NCBI RefSeq assembly: GCF_022790535.1
Contig: NZ_LOHG01000024.1
Coordinates: 1 to 35,695, forward strand
DNA length: 35,695 bases
DNA from: Pseudomonas maioricensis
GTDB taxonomy: Bacteria > Pseudomonadota > Gammaproteobacteria > Pseudomonadales > Pseudomonadaceae
Direction: 5' to 3'
Below are positions 28,337 through 34,845 of the stretch, one piece after another. Made by a program: the position numbers and the translations under genes. How positions within the stretch are numbered: the first letter of the stretch is position 1; every line of letters starts with the position of its first letter. The notes under the pieces were generated by a model that saw only the letters and a program-made list of their open reading frames with translations, searched no databases and was not told the DNA's origin.

Positions 28337-28810
28337 TTATCCGGCTTTGCCTCCCCGCAACGCGGTAAAGGGGTTGTTGGGTTTCTCGGCGCCGCCGGGT
28401 TTCAAACGTGCCCGAGCCGCCGGGTCTAGCCCGAGGGCACTGCCAAAGGTCGCCATCTGACGCATGGTTTCGTTAGCCACGGTGCAAGCCGGATTTTTGA
28501 TTTCCTGCTTGGCACCCATGACGATGATCCCGTTAAGGGTGATGTCCGCTTGGGCCTCTCGCCAACGCTGATAAGCCATACAAAAGGCCTCAAGGTTGTG
28601 CAAATCAGTAGCGGTTAAAATCTTGGCTTCAGTCAGCCAGGGTGCGACCTGCTGCCATGCCGCAACGGCGATGGGGCCAAACCACTCCGGCGGATCTGGC
28701 ACCACGGCCAGGGCGTCAGGCGACGGCGCCTTGCTGTTGAGCTTGCGCTTTCCCGGGTTGCCTTGAACCAGCTTCAAGGCCGTGGGTTTAGGGGGTCGAC
28801 CTCGCGCCAT
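28337..28810 (-). CDS. terS: Terminase small subunit, P27 family (157 aa)
   Basis: MARGRPPKPTALKLVQGNPGKRKLN is the characteristic P27-family start, followed by PEWFGPIAVAAWQQVAPWLTEAKILTATD and the helical core LEAFCMAYQRWREAQ. The C-terminal GLDPAARARLKPG is also conserved. It recognises the packaging site. AGAGGA stands 8 nt before ATG 28810. The 146-bp gap to the HNH gene upstream is the most likely place for the cos site. Confidence 0.93.
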   Translation of the reverse strand: MARGRPPKPTALKLVQGNPGKRKLNSKAPSPDALAVVPDPPEWFGPIAVAAWQQVAPWLTEAKILTATDLHNLEAFCMAYQRWREAQADITLNGIIVMGAKQEIKNPACTVANETMRQMATFGSALGLDPAARARLKPGGAEKPNNPFTALRGGKAG

Positions 28811-28956
28811 TTGTCAAATCCTCTCCAAATTTCCAAAAGTACGAATTTTTTAATTTCGCGGTCGCGCGTAAAAGGCTGGGCGAGCGGTGGAGAAGGGTTA
28901 AGGCTGTAGAGATTTACCCCGCCCCCCTCCTTTCGCACCATTTTGATGCATTTTGG
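28811..28956. other. Non-coding gap between HNH and terS, candidate cos region
   Basis: A 146-bp gene-free stretch with an AT-rich tract (around 28840-28856), then CGCGGTCGCGCG (28857-28868) and a purine/pyrimidine-biased region up to a C-run at 28917-28928. Position next to HNH and TerS is where HK97-like phages have cos; no cut site can be assigned by eye. Confidence 0.4.
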
Positions 28957-29349
28957 CTACCTGATCCCTGCACGTTCACCGAAGTTACCGAGACGCGCCT
29001 CGGCCGCTTCCCTTTGTGTTTTGGCCTTGTGACAGTCGACGTTAAGGGCCTGCAAATTGCAGAAATCATCAGTTCCACCACGTGATTTAGGTGTTATGTG
29101 ATCAACTTCTGTTGCAGGAAGGTGACGACCCTTGCAGTCATCGCACTGACACAGGTAACGGTCGCGCTTGAGCACCGCAGCGCGCTTCTTGCGCCATGCC
29201 CAGTCATACCCACGCTGCTCAGCCGTGCCGCGCTCAGCCTTCATCCAGCCACTGGCTAGGTGCATATGCTTGTCACAGAAGCCGCTAACGTCCTGAGTCT
29301 TGCCCGGACACATCGGCGCTCGACACGGGCGCTTGGCCTTGGGTGGCAT
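28957..29349 (-). CDS. HNH endonuclease (130 aa)
   Basis: The core CQCDDCKGRHLPATEVDHITPKSRGGTDDFCNLQALNVDCHKAKT has the ββα-metal HNH signature: two CxxC zinc pairs with the final D-C-H-K, the catalytic EVDHI, and the N-L-Q-A-L loop. An extra Cys-rich N-terminus (CRAPMCPG, then FCDKH) is present. HNH proteins next to terminase genes assist cos cleavage in HK97-like phages. AGGAGG lies 9 nt before ATG 29349. It overlaps the o-spanin 3' end by 65 bp in another frame. Confidence 0.92.
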   Translation of the reverse strand: MPPKAKRPCRAPMCPGKTQDVSGFCDKHMHLASGWMKAERGTAEQRGYDWAWRKKRAAVLKRDRYLCQCDDCKGRHLPATEVDHITPKSRGGTDDFCNLQALNVDCHKAKTQREAAEARLGNFGERAGIR

Positions 29350-29608
29350 GAGTGGCTACCTCCTGCTTACTGATGCAGTCCAAAACCTGAGTGGCGCAAC
29401 TGGTCAAAGCGTCTTCGACCTCATCCACTGCCGCGGGCCAATCTTCGTTACGGATCAGAGCGGGACGCCCCGGAAGCCGGCACGGCGTCAGCTCGCACAC
29501 CAATACCACCGGCTCGATACGCAACTGGGTCGGTGGTGTCGGGTCTGATGTAGCGCAGCCCGAGAGCAGCAGGGACAAGGCCAGACAGATAAGCGTTGGT
29601 CTGTTCAT
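29285..29608 (-). CDS. Outer-membrane spanin lipoprotein, Rz1-like (107 aa)
   Basis: The N-terminus MNRPTLICLALSLLLSGC is a lipoprotein signal with lipobox LLSGC and lipidated Cys18. A proline-containing region (SDPTPPTQL) follows, as in o-spanins. The gene begins inside the 3' end of the i-spanin gene in another frame and extends beyond it, the overlapping Rz/Rz1 layout. With the i-spanin it fuses inner and outer membranes at the end of lysis. The 60-residue C-terminal part is longer than in lambda Rz1. Confidence 0.85.
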   Translation of the reverse strand: MNRPTLICLALSLLLSGCATSDPTPPTQLRIEPVVLVCELTPCRLPGRPALIRNEDWPAAVDEVEDALTSCATQVLDCISKQEVATHATQGQAPVSSADVSGQDSGR

Positions 29609-29906
29609 CGGTACGTTTCAGCTCTGCCAGATCGCGATTAAGCTGGGCGGTTTGCCCGTCCAGCGCGGATTGAGTCTTGCGGGTTTGCCGGCTGATATCG
29701 GTCAGCGCAGCGCGTAACGCTTCCTGACCAGACAACGCCGCGGCGAGTGTCCTACCCTGCTCGGCAAGCGCCTCGTTCCGCTGGGCCAACCCCTCGCTTG
29801 CCTTGTTGACAGCCTCAAGACGCAACACCGAACGGTCAGCCACCCACAACGACAAAACGACGACCAGCCCAGCAGCAGCCAGGCCGGCGATTCCTGAACC
29901 AGTCAT
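29448..29906 (-). CDS. Inner-membrane spanin, Rz-like (152 aa)
   Basis: An N-terminal signal-anchor (GIAGLAAAGLVVVLSLWVAD) is followed by a long periplasmic coiled coil (LEAVNKASEGLAQRNEALAEQGRTL and further), the i-spanin architecture. ATG 29906 overlaps the endolysin stop as ATGA, so I prefer it to the upstream start at 30008. The last 160 bases also encode the start of the o-spanin in another frame. Confidence 0.85.
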   Translation of the reverse strand: MTGSGIAGLAAAGLVVVLSLWVADRSVLRLEAVNKASEGLAQRNEALAEQGRTLAAALSGQEALRAALTDISRQTRKTQSALDGQTAQLNRDLAELKRTDEQTNAYLSGLVPAALGLRYIRPDTTDPVAYRAGGIGVRADAVPASGASRSDP

Positions 29907-30412
29907 AGATCCCACTCGCACAAGGTGCGCTCCAAGGCGCGACGGTGAATGATTCCAGGACAACCACTGGAAGCCAGCCGGCAATCCTTGCCTGCCACGA
30001 ACCGCCACCGGTCCAACTGGGCGCAGGCAGCAGGGAAGTCACCCGCGCGCAGCAGCTTGACCGCCGTAGATGCGCAGAAATTGCCGCCTCCTACGTTGTA
30101 GGCAAACAAGCCCCAAGCGGCTTTCATGGTTTCCGGCATGGGCTTAGGCGTAAGGGCGCAACGCTCGACATCAGCCAAGCCAACGGCGATAGCCTCGGCA
30201 TTGCGACGCTGGCAACCGGCCGGCGTCTCAACATCACCGAGGCGCACGCCTTTTGTCACACCACCACAGACGGTCGGCACGCCTCCAACATCGAGATAGG
30301 CAACCAGCGGATTCCCCTCAACGATGGGAACAGCTTTATCCATGATGCCGAAGGCAGTAGCCCCGGCAGCAATAGCGGCAAAGATCGCTTTTGGAAGGGT
30401 TACTTTCGCCAT
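29903..30412 (-). CDS. Endolysin, GH24 lysozyme with N-terminal hydrophobic segment (169 aa)
   Basis: The catalytic triad pattern of phage lysozymes is present: Glu32 in VEGNPLVAYLD, Asp41, and Thr47 in VPTVCGG. Residues about 9-24 (AIFAAIAAGATAFGIM) form a weakly hydrophobic segment typical of SAR endolysins, which are released from the membrane on depolarisation. The C-terminal C-x-L-A-S-S-G-C-P-G-I-I-H-R-R region is conserved in this family. It overlaps the holin by 13 bp and the i-spanin by 4 bp. Confidence 0.93.
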   Translation of the reverse strand: MAKVTLPKAIFAAIAAGATAFGIMDKAVPIVEGNPLVAYLDVGGVPTVCGGVTKGVRLGDVETPAGCQRRNAEAIAVGLADVERCALTPKPMPETMKAAWGLFAYNVGGGNFCASTAVKLLRAGDFPAACAQLDRWRFVAGKDCRLASSGCPGIIHRRALERTLCEWDL

Positions 30413-30603
30413 TTACGCCACCACGATGCGACCAGGGAACGCCACCCCGGGAAAATAAGAGTGCTGATAGCCAGCACCAGATAAACCACGGTCAAAACGC
30501 TGATCCACGTTTCAATTGGTATTTGCAGAACCTGTGCCCCGACGTAAGCCGCCGGTGGGGTCGCCTTGGCGAAAACGGCGGATGGATCGGGGGATTCGTT
30601 CAC
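30400..30603 (-). CDS. Holin (67 aa)
   Basis: A small protein with one clear membrane span (ISVLTVVYLVLAISTLIFPG) and possibly a weaker one before it, ending in a basic tail RSLVASWWRKWRK. This fits a holin or pinholin working with a SAR endolysin. It starts at GTG 30603, just 15 bp after a terminator hairpin, and is the first gene of the late operon. Its expression should need antitermination through the terminator at 30618. Confidence 0.85.
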   Translation of the reverse strand: MNESPDPSAVFAKATPPAAYVGAQVLQIPIETWISVLTVVYLVLAISTLIFPGWRSLVASWWRKWRK

Positions 30604-30617
30604 TTTCTCGTTCCCAT

Positions 30618-30649
30618 AAAAAAACCCCCGACCTATAAGGGCCGGGGGC
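30618..30649 (-). terminator. Terminator just upstream of the lysis genes (tR'-like)
   Basis: On the minus strand a CCCCCG/CGGGGG stem with inner pairs is followed by seven T. It sits 15 bp before the holin start and about 50-80 bp after a strong promoter. Confidence 0.85.
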
Positions 30650-30704
30650 TAAAGAGTCTGTGTGCTGGTAGTACCGTGGCCGCAACATCACCACGATGGA
30701 GCAA

Positions 30705-30733
30705 ACGATAGAGAAAACCGCCAAGCGAGTCAA
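30705..30733 (-). promoter_or_regulatory. Candidate late promoter (TTGACT-N17-TATCGT), pR'-like
   Basis: On the minus strand TTGACT (30728-30733), a 17-bp spacer and TATCGT (30705-30710). A transcript from about 30698 would stop at the terminator 30618-30649 after about 80 nt unless antitermination occurs. Confidence 0.6.
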
Positions 30734-30741
30734 CACGAAAA

Positions 30742-30755
30742 GTCGAAATTTCGAC
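30742..30755. promoter_or_regulatory. 14-bp palindrome GTCGAAATTTCGAC upstream of late promoter
   Basis: A perfect palindrome centred about 50 bp upstream of the predicted late start, a position suited for an activator or operator site. Confidence 0.5.
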
Positions 30756-30794
30756 GATATGTGTAAAACTCGCCCATTGTTAACCCGCTTTGTC

Positions 30795-30806
30795 GTTACC
30801 CGTCAC
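30795..30806. repeat. 12-bp palindrome GTTACCCGTCAC
   Basis: Member of the GTKAYSSRTMAC family, overlapping the stop of the 122-aa gene. Confidence 0.55.
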
Positions 30807-31171
30807 GCATCAACAGTCGGAATAAGCAGTTTCCACGCAGCGGGCGTATGCAGGCAGGCCAACTCCCCTTTAAAGGCACCTCCACACCCTTCTGGCAGGG
30901 TCTTGCCGCATTGCCGGCACGGGTAGCGCTGCGCATCGGCAATCTGTCCTTTCAGCCTGGCTGCATCTTCACGGATCAGAGCGCACATGTACTCTTCAAT
31001 ATCAAAAGGCTCTCCAGCACCGGAACGGGCCGCCATTGAACTGGCCAGCACCTCACCCAAGGCCGGTTTGAGCTTGAACGATATTTCCTTAATGCCTTCC
31101 ACCTTGAGCTTTGCCCGACGCTTGCGCTGCCGCTTGGTGGCCGGATTAACCGGCTCAGCGTTACGCGTCAC
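30803..31171 (-). CDS. Hypothetical protein with C-terminal zinc-finger-like Cys motif (122 aa)
   Basis: A strongly basic N-terminus (ATKRQRKRRAKLKV) is followed by a region IKEISFKLKPALGEVLASSMAARSG, then a CRQCGKTLPEGCGG Cys cluster with a later CLH, a possible zinc site. It may bind nucleic acid. I placed the start at GTG 31171, because GGAGGT lies 6 nt upstream; the longer TTG 31189 start would destroy that site. One 12-bp palindrome covers its start (31160) and another its stop (30795). Confidence 0.7.
   Translation of the reverse strand: MTRNAEPVNPATKRQRKRRAKLKVEGIKEISFKLKPALGEVLASSMAARSGAGEPFDIEEYMCALIREDAARLKGQIADAQRYPCRQCGKTLPEGCGGAFKGELACLHTPAAWKLLIPTVDA
31160..31171. repeat. 12-bp palindrome GTTACGCGTCAC at a stop/start junction
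   Basis: It contains both the TAA of the 67-aa gene and the GTG start of the 122-aa gene. Confidence 0.55.
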
Positions 31172-31364
31172 GGCCGCACCTCCGATCAATCAAGCAACCT
31201 ACCGACTGACCCGCTGTTGGCTCGGGCGGAACCTCTCCAAGACATCGCACTACTTCAGCCAGCAAGGCGGATCGATACTGACCCAACGACTGGAAGCTGG
31301 TGGCGAATCGGTCATTGCCAATGAGGGCGCCAAGGCGGCGCAATTGATCCGTTTGCAGACTCAT
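31161..31364 (-). CDS. Hypothetical protein (67 aa)
   Basis: Not recognised. It begins MSLQTDQLRRLGALIGNDRF and is mainly helical, with EVVRCLGEVPPEPTAGQSVGCLIDRR in its second half. I chose ATG 31364, which overlaps the stop of the preceding gene as ATGA; a longer frame from 31394 exists but loses this coupling. It is the middle gene of a three-gene set (31630, 31364, 31171) between the recombinase and the late promoter. Confidence 0.6.
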   Translation of the reverse strand: MSLQTDQLRRLGALIGNDRFATSFQSLGQYRSALLAEVVRCLGEVPPEPTAGQSVGCLIDRRCGRDA

Positions 31365-31630
31365 GCCGCAAGCCTCCCCGTGATTCGCTCCCACAGCGTC
31401 AGGCGACGAGTCACGACCTCGGACCGCCTCAAAGTCAGCAGCACCCGACGCAAGTTTACGTAGCTGCTTGGCTGTAGCCGGGTCGTCGAGAGCGCCAATT
31501 TGACCTCGGCGGAACTGAACTCAGTATCGAGAATTCGGGCCAGCTCTATCAGGTGATCGGCGGGCACGGCCTCGGTTCGGTAGCTGTCATTCCACAGCCT
31601 TAGCGTCAGGTTTTTACGTTCGCATTTCAT
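31361..31630 (-). CDS. Hypothetical basic protein (89 aa)
   Basis: Not recognised. MKCERKNLTLRLWNDSYRTEAVPADHLIELARILDTE, then LRRVLLTLRRSEVVTRRLTLWERITGRLAA: a mixed N-terminus and a highly basic, helical C-terminal half. It could be an RNA- or DNA-binding protein, but no family is evident. AAGGAGGAAGTTAGAC before ATG 31630 is a strong ribosome site. It starts 29 bp after the recombinase stop, so both are probably co-transcribed. Confidence 0.65.
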   Translation of the reverse strand: MKCERKNLTLRLWNDSYRTEAVPADHLIELARILDTEFSSAEVKLALSTTRLQPSSYVNLRRVLLTLRRSEVVTRRLTLWERITGRLAA

Positions 31631-31658
31631 GTCTAACTTCCTCCTTAGGAATGAATGT

Positions 31659-32960
31659 TTAAGCAGCGCTGCAAGCCATACGGCTCAAGGCGTCCAGCCC
31701 TTCCGACATTTCGGCCTGTCTCGCTTCTGTCTCGGCGTGAAAACCCGTCAATTCGGCAAAGCCTCGGTCATCCAGCCACGCGTGCCAGCACTCCAGAGCG
31801 GCGCGTTTCTGCTTCTTCAGCGTGGTGTGAATGTAGGTCGCGCTAATGCCGGGCAACTGGTGATTGAGCAGGAATTCACCGACCTGATGCTCAACGTCAA
31901 GATCCGCCCAGCAGGTCCTAGCCACCTTGCGCAAGTCGTGACTGGTCCACTCACCCGCACCCAAAGGCTTGAATAATTCGTCAGCTTGTTTCGGATTGAT
32001 CGACTGGCCATTTCGGGCAGGGAACAAGTAGGCCCCGTCATAATTAGAGGCTTTTTGCTGGTCCCGATAAGCGCGCAGGAAGGTGCAGATTTGAGCAGTT
32101 AACGGCACGACCATTTCCTTTCTGGTCTTGGCATCGGCCGCAGGAATGAACCACTCCCCATCCTCAAGGTTGATGTTTTTCCATTTGCTCAGGCGGGTTT
32201 CGCCTATCCGGGTGCCATGGGCAAGCATCATCACAGCCAGGGCAATCGACACCGGATGTCTGGCCTTGAGACTGATCAGATGGGCCAACACGTCGCGAAC
32301 CTGATCAGGACGAATGGCCCCGGGCTTGGCCTCAATGCGTGTTTCGATGAAGTCAGGAAAGCTCAGATCAGCAAGCGGGTTTACGCTGATCAATTTCAGT
32401 TTGCTGGCTTGCTTCAGGGCAACCATCAGCACCCCAAACACCTGACGTACATACGACAGCTTGTAGGTCTCTTGTAGCGGCCAAATCAGCAGTTCATCTA
32501 ATCGAGCCTGATTCATACCGGGCAGCGGCTCACCCGCAAGGCGCGGCCTTAGATGGCATTTAATGACAGATCGAATCGCGTCCTTGCGCTTGGTCGACTT
32601 GTTGCGGTCGCGCTTATTGCGATCCAGATACCACGCCAGTAACTCGCCCAAGGTCTGCCATTGATCCAGGGCGACAGAGGCCGACGGATCGACGGCGAGT
32701 CTCTGCAGGATCTTGGGCAGTGCATCCATGAAGTCGGCAGCACTCAAGGCAGGCCAGTTCGCGATTTTGCTGTAGGGGTTGGGCTTGCCTTTGTGGTACG
32801 TGACCACATACCAACTTCCCGAGGCCCGGCCAGCGTGATAACGAAACAGCACAGGCCGGCGGGAATCGCTCAATTGTTTAACGGTTAGATCATTGGCATG
32901 ACGCTTAATGGCGGCGTCAGACAGAGCGACGCTGATGGTATTGCTATCGGGTTTAGGCAT
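31659..32960 (-). CDS. Tyrosine recombinase / phage integrase (433 aa)
   Basis: The catalytic residues are all present: Arg251 in HGTRIGE, Lys278 in DAKTRKEM, His341 and Arg344 in SHDLRK, His367 in LLNHQ and Tyr376 in SATYIHTT. A SAM-like core-binding domain spans about 100-200, and residues 1-90 resemble the arm-type DNA-binding domain of P4/lambdoid integrases. On a replicon with Rep and ParA it may integrate the element, resolve dimers, or both. AAGGAG lies 8 nt before ATG 32960. An 8-bp array is 157 bp upstream. I could not identify att cores. Confidence 0.92.
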   Translation of the reverse strand: MPKPDSNTISVALSDAAIKRHANDLTVKQLSDSRRPVLFRYHAGRASGSWYVVTYHKGKPNPYSKIANWPALSAADFMDALPKILQRLAVDPSASVALDQWQTLGELLAWYLDRNKRDRNKSTKRKDAIRSVIKCHLRPRLAGEPLPGMNQARLDELLIWPLQETYKLSYVRQVFGVLMVALKQASKLKLISVNPLADLSFPDFIETRIEAKPGAIRPDQVRDVLAHLISLKARHPVSIALAVMMLAHGTRIGETRLSKWKNINLEDGEWFIPAADAKTRKEMVVPLTAQICTFLRAYRDQQKASNYDGAYLFPARNGQSINPKQADELFKPLGAGEWTSHDLRKVARTCWADLDVEHQVGEFLLNHQLPGISATYIHTTLKKQKRAALECWHAWLDDRGFAELTGFHAETEARQAEMSEGLDALSRMACSAA

Positions 32961-33116
32961 TGGCCTGGCTCCTTGAGTAAGGCGGCCAGACCGTTTAGAG
33001 GGATGTCAGGCCGCGTTTAAAACGTGACCACCCCCTACCCATGAAGCGACGGGCATACGGCAGGGAAAGGGATGGTAGGTAAGTGCGGGCATTTCGATGA
33101 GCCGTCATCGCGACGA
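32961..33116. other. Non-coding gap upstream of the recombinase
   Basis: No gene seen. It holds array 7 at its right border, an 11-bp near-palindrome CGTTTAAAACG around 33016-33026, and a C-run. No good -10/-35 pair was found. It is a possible att region. Confidence 0.4.
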
Positions 33117-33148
33117 CTTCTTTAATTCTTTATTTCGTTATTTCTTTA
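33117..33148. repeat. 8-bp repeat array 7: four tandem units upstream of the recombinase
   Basis: CTTCTTTA, ATTCTTTA, TTTCGTTA, TTTCTTTA are contiguous and in phase; the last overlaps the stop codon of the 74-aa gene. Orientation relative to the downstream gene is the same as in arrays 2-6. Confidence 0.85.
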
Positions 33149-33370
33149 GCTTTGCGGGTGCATCTTGTCGCGCAGCTCAATGGCCCGGCGCACTACGTCA
33201 TAGTGCTGTGCAGTCTTCTCGGCTGTAGGTCCTGGCATGGCGTGGTAGTCAGTCAGGATCAGCACAAAGGCGCGCAACTCCTTGGTGTGCTCCAGCAAGT
33301 TTTTTAGGGGTTCTTTATCCATGCAAAAAGCCACGTCGAATTCGGCGGCGTCCAACTCTTGCTGAGTCAT
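33146..33370 (-). CDS. Hypothetical protein (74 aa)
   Basis: Not recognised. MTQQELDAAEFDVAFCMDKEPLKNLLEHTKELRAFVLIL, then TAEKTAQHYDVVRRAIELRDKM: probably an all-helical small protein with a Cys at 17. It overlaps the Q-like gene's stop by 4 bp, so it belongs to the leftward early operon. Its stop codon lies in array 7. Confidence 0.7.
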   Translation of the reverse strand: MTQQELDAAEFDVAFCMDKEPLKNLLEHTKELRAFVLILTDYHAMPGPTAEKTAQHYDVVRRAIELRDKMHPQS

Positions 33371-33789
33371 GCTGTAAACCTCAATTGATTCTCGATGAAG
33401 GTGCGCGCCGCCTTCAGGCGCCGCTCATAAGTCCGCAGGCTGATGCCCAGCGCGTGGGCTTTGCTGTACTGATCTGCGCCGCGCGGGTCGTACTGCTCAA
33501 TGCCTCGGCGAGCCGCAACAAGCCACCAAGCGGCGTTGTATTGAATGCGCAAGACATCAGCGGCCAGCTCATCACGAGAGAAGAGCGACAGCACGGCAGC
33601 TTCTACAGAGCACTCAATGTCATCAGCCGCAGGCCCACCCGAGCCGCTGCCGCCGAAAAACATCTCGCCTTTGTTGTCGATCAGCTTGGCCAGCATCGAG
33701 CGGCCGGCCGGCGCGGCGCGGTCGGCACAGCTCCAGCGCGCCCAAAGCTCAAACGCGCCGTCCAGATTGTTGACCTTGCGTCTGGCCAT
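33367..33789 (-). CDS. Q-like late regulator / antiterminator (140 aa)
   Basis: The C-terminal part, YDPRGADQYSKAHALGISLRTYERRLKAARTFIENQL, has the HTH pattern (L-G-I-S-x-x-T-Y-x-x-R-L) of phage antitermination Q-type proteins (Phage_antitermQ/DUF1133-like). The middle, AVLSLFSRDELAADVLRIQYNAAWWLVAARRG, fits the helical core. It lies at the end of the early operon, where Q genes lie, while a promoter-terminator pair stands before the lysis genes. Q function is inferred from both. Confidence 0.65.
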   Translation of the reverse strand: MARRKVNNLDGAFELWARWSCADRAAPAGRSMLAKLIDNKGEMFFGGSGSGGPAADDIECSVEAAVLSLFSRDELAADVLRIQYNAAWWLVAARRGIEQYDPRGADQYSKAHALGISLRTYERRLKAARTFIENQLRFTA

Positions 33790-33801
33790 GTCCGAGTCGC
33801 C

Positions 33802-34257
33802 TTAATTGCCGGCCAGCGCATCAATCGCCGCGGCGCACAGCGGGGCGATGGAACGAAGGCGCGGCACGACCATTTCCGACAGGGCATCTATCGGGGTCAG
33901 GACATGACGAAAGCTTTCAGGCTGGGTAGTGATATTGAAGTCACCAGGACGATTAACCACCTGATCAGATGGCGCGCCGTAGATATGCCAGATACTGCCG
34001 CCGTTAGCGCGAACCACTCGGGCTTCCTCTTCGGTCAGGCAGTGAACAATCACCAGGCCGCCGGCCGGGTTCTTGGTGGACTTATCAAATGCGGTGTCGA
34101 GGGCGTCACGCAGGATCATCGAGCGACGCAGCGCGCGATTGACGCCGGGGCTGGTGATCGAGAACGCGGCCAATGACTCTTTACCGGACTCGATCAAATG
34201 ATCGGCAATCGCGGTACGTGCAGCAGGATTGCCGCCAGAAAGTGCAATCAATAACAA
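33802..34257 (-). CDS. Degenerate P-loop (dNMP kinase-like) protein (151 aa)
   Basis: The start MLLIALSGGNPAARTAIADHLI has the layout of a P-loop strand-loop-helix as in phage deoxynucleoside monophosphate kinases, but GNPAART replaces the Gly-x-x-x-x-Gly-Lys-Thr motif: the Walker lysine and one glycine are missing. A second strand, GGLVIVHCLTEEEARVVRANGGSIWHIYGAPSD, fits such folds. It may be a non-catalytic regulator; assignment is tentative. The start is TTG 34257 with GGGGA 5 nt upstream. Confidence 0.6.
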   Translation of the reverse strand: MLLIALSGGNPAARTAIADHLIESGKESLAAFSITSPGVNRALRRSMILRDALDTAFDKSTKNPAGGLVIVHCLTEEEARVVRANGGSIWHIYGAPSDQVVNRPGDFNITTQPESFRHVLTPIDALSEMVVPRLRSIAPLCAAAIDALAGN

Positions 34258-34278
34258 GGTGATCCCCTCGGCCTGCCT

Positions 34279-34845
34279 TCAGCGGCGGGCACGTTCAATT
34301 TTGGTATTGCGCACAGTCTTTAAAAATTCATGCAGGGCGGTCGGGCTTGGCGCCGTTCCCGCTTGCCGGGCCAGCTCTATGGCTGACTCCATTTCGTCTA
34401 CCGTCACGTTGGTGGCACACCAACGGCGGAACAAATCTTGGTTGTACGGGTCTTTTCCTAGCGCTGCCGGTAAAGCCAGTTCGTATTCGAACCAGCGGCG
34501 CCATTGATCAGCGATTTTTGGCAACACCAGTGCCGGCACAAAGGCTTCGAAATATGACAGCGTGACGCGTAACGGCGAGCCGGGCTCTTCGCCCTGCTCA
34601 ACCGTCAGCCACTCAGCCTTGGCCAGATAGGAAAGCAAGGCGGTGACGTCTTGCGGGCCGGCCTGAAGCGCATCACCCCAGTCACTGGCCGGGAGTTCGA
34701 TCACTCCCAAGTCGCGGAACGGACTGGCGGCGAACAGCTCCAGCAGCTTCACTAGACGTGCAAAGCCAGAAAGGCCAAAGCGCTGCTCCACCTTATGCAC
34801 GATGGCTGTAGTAGAGAAATCGCCAGGAAGGTTAAGAGCCGACAT
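34279..34845 (-). CDS. Replication accessory protein, DnaD/DnaT or DUF4373-like (188 aa)
   Basis: The N-terminal 90 residues, MSALNLPGDFSTTAIVHKVEQRFGLSGFARLVKLLELFAASP, then ELPASDWGDALQAGPQDVTALLSYLAKAEWLTV, fit a winged-helix domain as in phage replication O/DnaD-like proteins (DUF4373 type). The C-terminal part, DLFRRWCATNVTVDEMESAIELARQAG, is a helical tail. It probably helps load host replisome on the phage during lytic replication. I chose ATG 34845, which overlaps the Cro-like gene by 14 bp. Confidence 0.65.
   Translation of the reverse strand: MSALNLPGDFSTTAIVHKVEQRFGLSGFARLVKLLELFAASPFRDLGVIELPASDWGDALQAGPQDVTALLSYLAKAEWLTVEQGEEPGSPLRVTLSYFEAFVPALVLPKIADQWRRWFEYELALPAALGKDPYNQDLFRRWCATNVTVDEMESAIELARQAGTAPSPTALHEFLKTVRNTKIERARR
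34562..34573. repeat. 12-bp palindrome GTGACGCGTAAC
   Basis: Intragenic member of the GTKAYSSRTMAC family, inverted form of the copy at 15609 and 31160. Confidence 0.55.

Noticed and set aside
28840..28856. AT-rich tract GAATTTTTTAATTTC resembling array units
   Set aside because: It does not keep the 8-bp phase or the central C/K positions.
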